Positions 7,968-17,390 are shown, counted from the first letter of the stretch. The stretch: 18,144 bases of DNA from Dactylonectria macrodidyma (GCA_020744425.1 JAGMUV010000068.1:1-18144); one strand, 5' to 3'. Notes: a model not told the origin generated them from the letters alone. Made by a program: numbers and translations.

Positions 7968-9491
7968 TTAGAATTCTTTAAAAGAATTAAATATTATTAT
8001 AAATTCTTTATCATAAATAGAATAATTAAGTTTAATTCTTTTTAATATATATAAATAAAATATAATTAAGTATAGGTTCTTCTTATTATCTTATTATCTA
8101 ATTTAAACTCTTAGAATAAAATTAAAAGTATTTATTTTAATTTAATTAATTATTCTAAATTAAATATTATTAAAATAGGTTTATTAAGAATAGCTTATTT
8201 AAATTATTAAAAGCTTTCTAAGCCTTATATTCTATTTAAAGTCTATACTTTTCTTTATAAGTTCTATTAAGGGTTTTATAATTTTATTAAATTTATAAAC
8301 TTTTAATAATAGTAAATTTTAAAAAGCTTTATACTATTTTAATACTTTTATTTAGTTTTAACTAATCTTTAATAGCTTTAATTCTCTTTTTATCTATTTA
8401 AATCTTATTTAATTAAATAGTATATTTAAAAAAGTCTACTTTTATATATAGAATTTACTTTTTATTAGTTTTATAAATAATCTTATATTTTTAGTTTTTA
8501 TAGAAATATATGTATATATATTATATTTCTTTTCTATTTTTAAGAAGATTAAGATATTATTAAATAATATATAAAAATATTAAAGTATTTTTTTAAGATA
8601 TTAGTAATTATTTATTATATTATTAATATATTTATAAATCTAAAAAGCATTACTAAATATTTAAATAGTTTAAGTTTAATTCTAAATAATTTTCTATTTA
8701 TTTCTAAGTTTATATAAATTAATTTATAAATATTTTTAAATTAAATATTTTAAACTATTTCTTATTATAAACATAGTCTTTTAATTTAATAATAAAAAGT
8801 AATAATATTAGTCTTTTAATATAATATTATTTAATTATTTATAATTTATAATTAATTAGACTTTTCTATTTTTCTTTAAAATAAATATAATTAAGTATTT
8901 TATAAAAGATTTTAATATTTTAATATATCTTTTTTTAATATATCTTTAAAATATTCTTTTATTTTATAATTATATTATTAAAATTATAGAATTTATAATT
9001 TAAAGTTCTTTTTTTAATACTATTTTTTATAATTCTATTTATATATTTAAATAGACTTATTTCTAATTCTTTAGTAAATAGTTTTTTATAAATATAATAA
9101 ATAAATAATATATTTTTTAACTTTTATTAACTTCTATTTATTTTTTATTTTTATAAGATCTTTTTTATATTTTATTAGCTTAGCTTATATAAAAATAATA
9201 TAATATATTTTATTTTTTAAGCTTTATAATATTTATATTTTATTAAGCTTTATAATATTTATATTTTATACTTTAAAATAAGAAAGTTTTTATTATTTCT
9301 TTTATTAATATTTTATTAATATTATTATTAATTAAAATTTAAGATTTTATATTATTATTTGAATCTAGTTCTTAAGAAGAGTAATTATTAATATTATTAA
9401 AGTTTATTTAATTAATTTTTAATTTATTATTAAATTAATTTATTTTAATTATAAGTATTTTAAAATTAAAATATAATAATAAGTATTATTT
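7968..9491 (-). pseudogene. Chr1: reverse transcriptase and RNase H N-terminal part
   Basis: This is the core of a Ty3/gypsy polymerase, read on the minus strand from right to left. About 8860-8790 carries KKNRKV and INYK...LNNIILKD (reverse transcriptase fingers). About 8690-8650 gives KLKLFKYLVMLF, the usual YLVMPF with P changed to L. About 8569-8551 holds the mutated catalytic YLDD box, followed by ILIF in a shifted frame. About 8300-8230 is the connection domain. Positions 8033 to 8001 read LNYSIYDKEF (RNase H). Upstream, 8960-9491 should hold protease and the end of gag, but I cannot recognise them. Chr2 (10906-11530) is an inverted second copy. Stops, lost aspartates and indels make it inactive. 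Confidence 0.85.
9219..9270. repeat. 26-bp tandem duplication
   Basis: Positions 9219-9244 and 9245-9270 are identical except for the last base (both start AAGCTTTATAATATTTATAT). It lies in the degraded part of Chr1 upstream of reverse transcriptase. Its near-identity suggests it arose late, probably by replication slippage after the region had decayed. Confidence 0.85.
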
Positions 9492-10479
9492 AAGGTTATG
9501 GTCTTTAGCAGCGCACACTTAGAGAGAGGCTAGAGGTTAAATAGTAAAAAAAAAAAATAACTAATAGTAAATAACAGTATAAGGGCCTAAACCCAAGCCT
9601 AAGGCAACAGTAATTCAGAATGGCTAGAGTTTCTACTGCATTAGGTGCAAGCCTTACTATCTTAATTAACCCTTCGAGATACATTAAGCAGCTAGAAAGC
9701 TAGATAGAAAAGCTAGATATTAGAAGGCACAATCATTATGCGATAAAAGCCCCGTGAGGGTTCATCGCATTCTAAGCTCGTCGCAATTCTAAGTCGCAAT
9801 TCAATGCTTTGTAATTCCTAATTGTAATTCAAAATGACCCCTCCTGACTAAACAAACGACATAATGCGCGTATAGCGCATCGCATAATAGCCTAGCAGAC
9901 CCTCACTAATACTAGTATATAAGAATCATCTTATATATATACTAACTAAAAGAATTAAAAAGATTAAAGCCTACTTCTTAAATTATAAAGAGTATTTTAT
10001 TTATTTAATTTAGAATATATAATAAAGGCTAAGTTTAATTAACTTAATTATAAAAGGCTTATTTAATTAGTAATCTTTAATTATTATATCTTTTAAAAGA
10101 ACTTATTTTTATAAGCCTTATTAAATAAGGATATAATTTAATAAATTAAAATAGAGTAAGTTTTATTAAAAGAATTAGCTTAAAAAAAGAAATAAAAAAA
10201 AATAATAACTATTAATAATACTTTTTTAATAATTTAAAAAGCTATAATATATAGTTATATAATTATAGGCTAATATTATATTAATTAATATATAGCTAAA
10301 GGAGTGATAATTGTATTAGAAACTAAGAGAATCCTATTAGAATGGTTAAAAGATTTAATAAGGAAAGTTTTATAAAAGAGAAAGGATAAGAGTCTATTTA
10401 TAACTAGGTTAACTAATTAATTAAGTCCTTCGTCTTAAGATAACTTAAGTAATAAATATATAACTATATAAAAATGCAG
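9492..10479 (+). mobile_element. Rep-A copy C, right end cut at MITE M1b
   Basis: It starts with AAGGTTATGGTCTTTAGCAGCGC, has a run of A near 9546-9557, about two copies of the 13-bp unit (9691-9720), the AAAGCCCCGTGAGGG stretch near 9747, and the body to about 10479. It is moderately mutated, with CG sites kept near 9760-9890. The last 40-50 bases of Rep-A (AAGTCCGAACAGCGG and following) are missing. MITE M1b begins at 10482, and the DNA beyond it belongs to Chr2. Copies B and C form an inverted pair around the Chr1 polymerase region. Confidence 0.8.
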
Positions 10480-10481
10480 TA

Positions 10482-10903
10482 ACGTACTTAATAAGTGAGT
10501 AGGCCAAACAAGCGAGTGGGCCACTTTGAAATTTCCTAGCATTTATACCTTAATGAAAATATCTTTAAAATATTCTCTAAAATTCAAACTAAGAGTAAAA
10601 TAGCTAATATTATAAAAATAGCTCTATTATATATTAAAAAATCAATATTAAATTTCTTAGCTTTTTTTAAAAATTACTTAATAAGCTATATTAAAAATGC
10701 TTATTCGCATTATATACTTAGCTATTTCTATATAAAGGAATTTTTTTAAAAGTTTTAAAAAAATTATATAGTTTTTTTTTCTTAATTAAATAATTAAAAT
10801 TATTTTTATTTTATTTTTTATAATTAAATAGCTAGTTTTAAATTTTAAAGTTTAGCTCTTTTTAGTGTATAGTATTCATGGCCCACTCACTTATCAAGTA
10901 CAT
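10482..10903. mobile_element. MITE, type M1, copy b
   Basis: A 422-bp element with TA at 10480-10481 and 10904-10905. The left end ACGTACTTAATAAG and the inward-read right end ATGTACTTGATAAG differ only by C/T and G/A changes. The left arm has two tandem units, AAGTGAGTAGGCCA and AAGCGAGTGGGCCA. The core is the inverse-orientation relative of 895-1333, with shared stretches such as GGAATTTTTTTAA and ATGCTTATTCGCA. It sits exactly at the junction of Rep-A copy C and Chr2. Confidence 0.9.
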
Positions 10904-10905
10904 TA

Positions 10906-11530
10906 TATATAATGTAATTTATTAAACTTAAAAATAAATAAAAATAGTATTTAAATTAAATTTAAACTTTTTAAATACTTATAATACTTTTTAAACTTAT
11001 AAATATACTAGTAATATTTTAATAATAATTATTAATAATTTAAAAGAATACTTTAATATTTTTATTATATATTATTTAAATAATATTTTAATCTTTTTTA
11101 ATATAAAAGAAGACTATATAAAATATAATTATAAAGTACTATAGAATTATAAAATATAAACTATTTATTCAATTTAAAAAAAGTAAGTTCTATAAAAAAA
11201 TAGACTTTTTTCAATATACTATTTAATTAAATAAGATTTAAATACATAAAAAGAAAATTAAAGCTATTAAAGATTAATTTAAATTAGATAAGAGTATTAA
11301 AAAAGTATAAAGCTTTTTAAGATTACTAATTATTATTAAAAGTTTATTTATAATTAGTAATATTATAAAACAATAGAATTAATAAAGAAAGATATAGACT
11401 TTAAATAAAATATAAAGGCTTAAAAAGCCTTTAATAATTTAAAATACCTATTCTTAATAAACCTATTTTAATAACTTTTAATCTAAAATAATCAATTGAA
11501 TTAGAAACTAATACTTCTATATTATCTAAG
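10906..11530 (+). pseudogene. Chr2: reverse transcriptase and connection domain, inverted copy
   Basis: Plus-strand translation through stops gives INNLKEYFNIF, then YLNN at 11073-11084 (the catalytic YLDD with both aspartates changed to N), then ILIF and NIKEDY. After a frame change come KYKLFIQFKKSKFYKKIDFFQY and, from about 11326, NYY, a stop, then KFI. Next come ELIKKDIDFK (about 11375-11405) and KAFNNLK (11427-11444). This is the classic Ty3/gypsy order from palm to RNase H connection. It aligns closely with Chr1 at 8150-8700 on the other strand. The RNase H proper is lost: similarity stops near 11530. The start is also missing, since the MITE and Rep-A copy C lie directly upstream. Confidence 0.85.
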
Positions 11531-12169
11531 TTAGAAATATCCTTAAAGTTTTATAGTTTTATAAAGATAATTTAAATTTTCTTTATATTATTATATCTTT
11601 ATTTTATAAGTACGGTTTTAATAAGATTATTGATTTAGTAAATTATTATATAGGTTTTATATTACTTTTTAAAAGTAAAACCCTTTAAATTTATATGCTT
11701 TTCTAACTATTACTATTAAGTAAAAGAAAGGTAAATATAGTATTTCTTAAAAGTAATCTAAAATAGTAAGATAAGGCTTTTTTAAGTATTTAAATCCTTA
11801 TTAATATTAATATAAAGCTAAGTAAAAGATTATATAGTTTTATAAGAGTTTATTATAATTAAGAGTACTTTTTAAATACTATAAGTAAGGAGTTTTATTT
11901 TATTAGTACTTTTAAAGCCAAGTGCTTTCACTTTACTCTTTTTTAAGCTATATTAATAAATAAGGTTTTTAATTAAATTAACTTTAATTAAATATATAAA
12001 GTTTATATATATTTTAATTAATTATTATTATTTTTATATAGAATTAAGTAATTATTTTAACTTTAATAGTCTATAATTAGTAATAAGGTTAAAGTATTAA
12101 TTACTTATTATTTTCTTTCTTTTAGTTTATATTTAGAAGGAGGTAATAAGGCTTAAAGTAGTTTTTTTT
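11531..12169. other. Unassigned AT-rich DNA
   Basis: About 640 heavily mutated bases lie between Chr2 and Rep-A copy C2. I recognise no domain on either strand, and the RNase H expected after Chr2 is not there. Positions 11921-11939 (AGTGCTTTCACTTTACTCT) keep CA and TG sites and resemble the reverse complement of 2712-2732. This could mark the end of another element family. Confidence 0.5.
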
Positions 12170-13219
12170 AAGGTTATAGTCCTTAGTAGCGCACACACAG
12201 AGAGAGGTCAGAGGCTAAAGAGTAAAAAAACAACAACCAATAATGAATAATAATATAAAGGCCTAAAACCCAAGCCTAAGGCAATAGTAACTCAGAATGA
12301 CTAGAGTTTTTACTATATTAAAGTATAAGCCTTATTATCATAATTAACCCTTTAAAATGCATTAAGTAGCTAGAAAGCTAGATAGAAAAGCTAGATATTA
12401 GAAAGCAAAATCGTTATATAATAAAAGCCCCGTAAGGGCTCTGCATCACTTTATTACATTCTAAGCTCATTAGAATTCTAATTATTATAATTTAAAATAA
12501 CCCTCTTAATTAAATAAATAATATAATATATACATAATATATTATTATATAATAGCCTAATAACCCTTATTAATACTAATATAAGAATTATTTTATATTA
12601 TACTAATATATAAGAAGTATTTTATATATATATGAGTTAAAAGAATTAAAAAAGATTAAAACTTACTATTTAAATTATAAAAGTATTTTATTTATATAAT
12701 TTAAAATATATAATAAAATTAAATTTAATTACTTAAATATAAAAGCTTGTTACTTACTTTAATTATAAAAAGCTTATTTAATTAATAATTCTTAATTATT
12801 ATATTTTTTAAAAAGTAATATTTTTATAACCTTTATTAATAAGAATATAATTTAATAAATTAAAATAAAATAAGTTTTATTAAAAGAATTAATTTTAAAA
12901 AAGAAATAATAATTATTAATAATCCTTTTTTTAATAATTTAAAGAATTATAATATAAATATATAATTATAAGTTAATATTATATTAATTAATATATAATT
13001 AAATAAATATATATTAAAAACTAAAATAATTTTATTATTTAATAAAATAATTTAAAGATCTAATAGAAAATGGAGAAAAAGAGAAACTATAAGAATATAT
13101 TTATAATATATTAATTAATTAATTAAATCTTTTATTTTAAAATAACTTAAGTAATATAAATATATAATATAGAAATATAATAATATAGAAATAAAAGTCT
13201 GAATACGGTTTTAATAGTA
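12170..13219 (+). mobile_element. Rep-A copy C2, full length
   Basis: About 1.05 kb from AAGGTTATAGTCCTTAG (12170) to AAAAGTCTGAATACGG and TTTTAATAG (13217). It has both expected ends and the same internal order as the reference: A run, CCCAAGCCTAAGGC, two copies of the 13-bp unit (about 12368-12398) and AAAGCCCCGTAAGGG. The second half is much more mutated than the first. There is no open frame. Upstream at 12169 the sequence is unrelated to the flanks of other copies, which supports AAGG as a true end of the element. Confidence 0.8.
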
Positions 13220-13445
13220 ATTTAAACTTTTATTTTATATTATTATATTCTTTATTATTATATTTTTATATAATTATATATTATATGACTTAAGCTTTTA
13301 TAAATAAAGGATTTAATTAATTAATTAACTTAATTATAAATAGACTCTTATTCTTCTTTCTTTAATTATTAAAAACTTATTAATATAACGTCCTTTTATT
13401 ATATCTTTTTATTATTCTTAATCCTTTTATATTAATAATTACTAA
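13220..13445 (-). repeat. Rep-L end fragment, head to head with copy C2
   Basis: Read on the minus strand, this stretch matches the Rep-L or Rep-A end at 1680-1900. The part around AAATAGACTCTTATTC corresponds to the conserved AAGAGTCTAT region. Beyond it the match follows the 1336-1910 version better than the Rep-A version. It therefore faces copy C2 end to end, making an imperfect palindrome around 13215-13225. It is cut at 13445 by the next fragment. Confidence 0.55.
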
Positions 13446-13497
13446 TAAAACCGCTATTTAGACTTTTATTTCTATATTATTATATTTTTATATTATT
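13442..13497 (-). repeat. Isolated Rep-A/Rep-L terminal segment
   Basis: ACCGCTATTTAGACTTTTAT and the bases that follow match the reverse complement of the last 50 bp of the family (compare 17827-17884 and 1855-1910). It lies immediately before the AAGCTTATAGTCC start of copy D at 13498. It may be the far end of an interrupted copy, or a terminal repeat of a larger form. Confidence 0.6.
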
Positions 13498-13941
13498 AAG
13501 CTTATAGTCCTTAGTAACGCACACTCTGAAAGGGGCCAGAAGTTAAATAGTTAAAAAAATATATAACTAATAGTGAATAATAGTATAAGGGCCTAAAACT
13601 CAAGCCTAAGGTAATAGTAACTCAGAATGACTAGAGTTTTTACTGCATTAAGGTGTAAGCCTTACGTCCTATTTAACTCTTTAAAATGCGTTATTAGAAA
13701 AGCTAGATAGAAACCTAGACAGAAAAGCTAGATATTAAAAGGCAAAATCATTATATAATAAAAGCCCTATAAGGGCTCTGCATTTATCGCATTCTAAGCT
13801 CGTTATAATTCTAAGTCATACTTACATTATAATTTAACTCTTTATAATTCTAGATTATAATTTAACTTATTAAAGACTAACTTATTAAAGATTAGTATTA
13901 TTTTTAAGCTCTTTATAATTTAACTAATTTATAATAAATAC
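13498..13941 (+). mobile_element. Rep-A-type copy D, left part
   Basis: It starts AAGCTTATAGTCCTTAGTAACGC and follows Rep-A for about 430 bp: CCTAAGGTAATAGTAACTC, about three copies of the 13-bp unit (13694-13738), the AAAGCCCTATAAGGGCTC stretch, then degraded sequence. It is interrupted at 13942-13943 by the terminal repeat of the 2.25-kb element M5. The segment after M5 (16199-16715) may be its continuation. If so, the element was a Rep-L form with a Rep-A-like left end (inference). Confidence 0.7.
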
Positions 13942-14169
13942 TAATATACTTAATAAGTAAGTAAGCTAAATAAGTAAGTAGGCTAAAAATCCTTACCTTT
14001 AAAATTAAAACTTTAATAAAATATAATAAACTATTTAATTAATTAAAACTAATCGCTATACTCTTCTTCAAATATCTTTATAATAATCTAATAAGTCTTT
14101 ATTTTATAACTAGTCTTTCTATAAGTTCTATAGCGCCTTTCCTTTAGTTATACTAACCCTCTTTAACTA

Positions 14170-14586
14170 ACGTATATATCACTCATGCATCGCATCCAAG
14201 CATGCATCACACTTATACACACTTAAAATTAAAAACCTTAATTTTTTAAAAGGTTATATATAATTATAGGATTTTAAAAAAAATTAATTTAAATATTTAA
14301 CTAAGAAGTTAATAAGTTAGTAATTTCTTAAGATTTCTTAAAAATTATTAAGCTAGTTATAAATAAAAATAGTAAAAAGTGTAGTATGAATTTAATAGTG
14401 CTAGCACTATTAATATATAAAACTTAAAAGAATTTTTAAAAATAAGTTATATTATAAATAATTTAATTTAAAAATCCTAACTATTTTAAACTTAATTTAA
14501 TTTTTTTAGGATTTTTAAAAATTATAATTTAATAAAAATCTTATTATAATGTATGGTTGGATGTAATGTATGAGTAATATATAAGT
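14170..14586. mobile_element. MITE, type M4, inserted in M5
   Basis: A 417-bp element with TA at 14168-14169 and 14587-14588. The left arm begins ACGTATATATCACTCATGCA, and the inward-read right arm begins ACTTATATATTACTCATACA. The differences are C/T and G/A except one C/G-type position. The left arm has two CATGCATC units. The core aligns with that of M2 read on the minus strand, including GTTAATAAG, AAAATTATTAA and AATAGTGCTAGCACTATTAA near 14394-14413. It is non-coding. Confidence 0.85.
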
Positions 14587-14588
14587 TA

Positions 14589-15717
14589 TTACTTTTAATG
14601 ATTTAATATACTTTTATACTAATATTTATTAATTACTTCTCTTCCCTTTTTTAAATTATCTTCCTTTTATTTTATAAATAGGTTCTTTTTACTTTATACT
14701 ATTTATTAAGAGTCTTATTTACTTATTAAAGGACTTAGTTCTTAGACTTTAATAATATTATTTAATATATTATTACTTATATTTTTTTAAAAAATAATTT
14801 AAATACTTTAAAGATAAATACTAAAGACTATTTTAATACTTTCTTACTTATCTTTTAAAGTATTTAAATTATAAACTAGCCTTAAATACTATCTTTAAGG
14901 TCTTTAAGACTTAAGAGTTAGAGAGGCTGACCTCTTCTATAGCTAGTATTAGAATCTATAGTTATATATTAAGCTTTAATATAATATTTTTTAAGTTTAA
15001 AAGAATAAGTCTAGCCTTTTAAAAACCTCTTTTAATATTACTCTTTATTATAATAATTATATAAATAATATAAAAAGCTAAAAAGAACTTAGTCTTTAAA
15101 TTATAGTTATAAAGTATTTAATTAATTACTTAATTATTTAATTATAAGCTATTTTAAATAGTTTAAAGTATTTAATATTAAAAAGCTAAAATAAGTAAAA
15201 TAAATAAAGTAATATATAAAGTATAATAATATATTCTTTTTATAATATTTTTTAAAGTTAATAAAATAATAACTTTTATATTTATTAAGGATTAAAAGTA
15301 TAATAATAATTAATTAATTATTCTTTATATATTAATTAAAGTACTTAAGTTATTTAAGACTTATTTTATTATTAATTTAATTATTTTAAGTTATTATAAT
15401 AATTTAATTATTTAAGAGATTACTTTCTTAGTATTAATTAATAAAGTAATATTAATTTATAATTATAATAAATAGTTAGATTATTTAGCTTTTTATATTA
15501 ATTATTTAAATAATTATAATTTATTTTAGTTTTTAAATTATATTAATTTAAATTTTTATACCTATTTATATTTATAATAATTATTCTATTTATAATTATA
15601 CTTATTGTAAAGCTAGTTTTATTAAAATTATAAATATTAGTTAAATTAATATTATAGTTTATAATTATATTCTTTATAAATTAGAACTAATTATAAATAA
15701 TAGTTTGATCTTTATAT
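14589..15717. other. Unassigned M5 interior
   Basis: About 1.1 kb of AT-rich, RIP-like sequence. If M5 is a master element, the transposase should be here or in 15718-16153. The + strand has stop-broken stretches around 14880-15200, for example near GAGTTAGAGAGGCTGACCTC (14926-14945), an unusually GC-rich spot. I could not identify a DDE catalytic pattern or a helix-turn-helix, so no product is named. Confidence 0.45.
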
Positions 15718-16152
15718 TTAGCTTTTTAATAATTATATTTATAAAAATATTTTAAATTCTAATTATTATTTAATAAAGTTAAAAGCTTAGTACTTATTAA
15801 TAAGTAATATATTATAGTTAGTAAGTAGTTAGTTAGCTATTTTTTTAATATTATATAATTATAAAGAAAACCCTTATAAATCTAGATTAAAAATAAACTA
15901 AATAATAATCTATTCTTTAAATTAGATAGCTTATATAATTTAAAGATAGTATTATATTAAAATAGTATGCCTTTTATTAGTAATATAAGGTATTATAATA
16001 TATTTATAGATTTTTATAGTGCTTTAAATACTTAATTTTAAGTTATTTTAAAAGGCTTAAAGAGTAAGAAGGATATTTCTCTTTTATTTAATTAAGATAT
16101 CTTTAGCAATTAAGAATTAATTAATTAATTAAAAAGATAAAAGATTAAGGGA
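15718..16152. repeat. Block S, copy 2
   Basis: Direct repeat of 280-735, with the same order of conserved stretches, including AAATCTAGATTAA. This copy is more mutated: CG and TG sites of copy 1 near 495-545 are replaced by TA or lost. Like copy 1, it is followed by a MITE-type terminal repeat and then by Rep-L sequence. That context makes a duplication of the whole composite more likely than two independent insertions. Confidence 0.65.
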
Positions 16153-16198
16153 TTTTTAGCTTACTTACTTATTTAGCTTACTTACTTATTATATATAT

Positions 16199-16715
16199 AA
16201 TAAATATCTAATATAATACACTATATATTCTAAATACTTAAGTTTTAATAATTATTATACTTTTTTTATATATAATTTAAATACTAAATTTAATAAAAAT
16301 ATAAAAACTATTAAAAAATTAAAGCTATAATAAAAATATAATTTTTAAAAAATTAAAACTATTAAAATTTAAGAACTTTTTAATAATAAGTATATTATTT
16401 AATAATCTTTAAAATTAAGTATTTTTAAGATTATATTTTTTAAAAATAAAATAATTTAAAATTAAATTAAAAATAAATAATATCTTTTAAAATAATAATA
16501 ATTAATAATTAAAATATTTTTTTTTAAAAAAATTGTATTTTTTTTTATTAATATTTAATATAAATATATAAATTATAATATTATATTATTATATATGAAT
16601 TAATAAAAAGAAAGATAAAAGTCTATTTATAATTAAGTTAATTAATTAATTATCTTTATTTTATAATAATAAAATAATATAAATATATAATTTTATAGAA
16701 TAAATAATAAAGAAT
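16199..16715 (+). repeat. Rep-L right-end segment, copy 2
   Basis: Positions about 16330-16715 align with 1340-1870, with almost every C and G of copy 1 changed to T and A except in CT/AG contexts. The first 130 bp (16199-16330) have no counterpart in copy 1. The family terminus is missing here because Rep-A copy E begins at 16716. The missing last 50 bp may be the fragment at 17827-17884, beyond copy E. Confidence 0.65.
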
Positions 16716-17312
16716 CGCTATTAAACCACTATTCGGACTTTTTGTTTCTACACTACTGCGTTTCTGTATCACATATTTGCATTACTTGAGTTATCTTAAG
16801 ACAAAGGACTCGATTGATTAGTCGACCTAGTTATAGATAGACTCTTATCCCTCCTCCCTTAACCACTAAGAACCAACCTTCCTCCGCCAAATCCTTCAAC
16901 ACCGTTCTACCAAACAGCAGGATTCCCTTAGTTTCTAATATGTCACTCCTTTGGCTGCATATTGATCAGTATAACGTCAGCCTATAACTGCATAACCTAT
17001 GCATTATAGCTCTTTAGGTTATTAAGGAAGGCGTTATTAATAGTTATTATTTCTTTCTATTTCTCTTTTTAAGCTAATTCCTCTAATAAGACTTACTCTA
17101 TCTCAATCCATCGGATTATATCCTTATCTAGCGGGGCTTATAGGAATAGGTTCTCTTAGAGGATTAGTAGTTAAAGATCGCTAGTTAGATAAGCCTCTTA
17201 TGACTAGGCTGGCTAAACTCAGCCTCTATTATATATTCTAGGCTAGATAGGCAAGATGCTCTTTATAGTCTAGGAAGTAGGCTTTAATCTTCTTCGATTC
17301 TTTTAGCTAGTG

Positions 17313-17323
17313 TATATATAAAA
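17313..17323 (+). promoter_or_regulatory. TATA-like box in Rep-A copy E
   Basis: TATATATAAAA is followed by CGATTCTCGTATGC. The arrangement is conserved in copy B (6454-6472) and, mutated, in copy C (about 9921-9942, other strand). If it is real, transcription would run to the right through the repeats and the T run. This is inference from conservation only. Confidence 0.35.
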
Positions 17324-17369
17324 CGATTCTCGTATGCTAGTATTGGTGAGGGTCTGCCGGGCTGTTACG

Positions 17370-17390
17370 CAATGCGCCGCACGCGCATTG
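17370..17390. repeat. Perfect 8-bp hairpin, CG-rich
   Basis: CAATGCGC (17370-17377) and GCGCATTG (17383-17390) pair perfectly around the 5-base loop CGCAC. It is partly kept in copy C (near 9862-9880, AATGCGCG and CGCAT), so it belongs to the family. Its function is unknown. Confidence 0.7.

Larger units (their letters stand above)
13944..16198. mobile_element. M5: 2.25-kb element with MITE-type termini, candidate master element
   Basis: The left end (13944-13990) carries two tandem AAGTAAGTARGCTAA units followed by AATCC. The right end (16153-16198), read inward, has the same units followed by the same AATCC. This gives an inverted repeat of about 45-50 bp of the M1 type. Removing MITE M4 (14170-14586) leaves about 1.84 kb, a size known for Fot1/pogo-type transposons with TA duplications. 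I could not read a transposase on either strand, so the master-element idea rests on size and termini only. Positions 15718-16153 repeat 280-735. All frames are stopped. A less mutated strip at 14050-14165 keeps several CG sites. Confidence 0.55.

Noticed and set aside
14389..14413. Imperfect palindrome around TAGTGCTAGCACTA in M4 as an operator
   Set aside because: It lies in the middle of a non-coding MITE core, and M2 has a degraded version at the same place, so it is a family feature without evidence of regulation.
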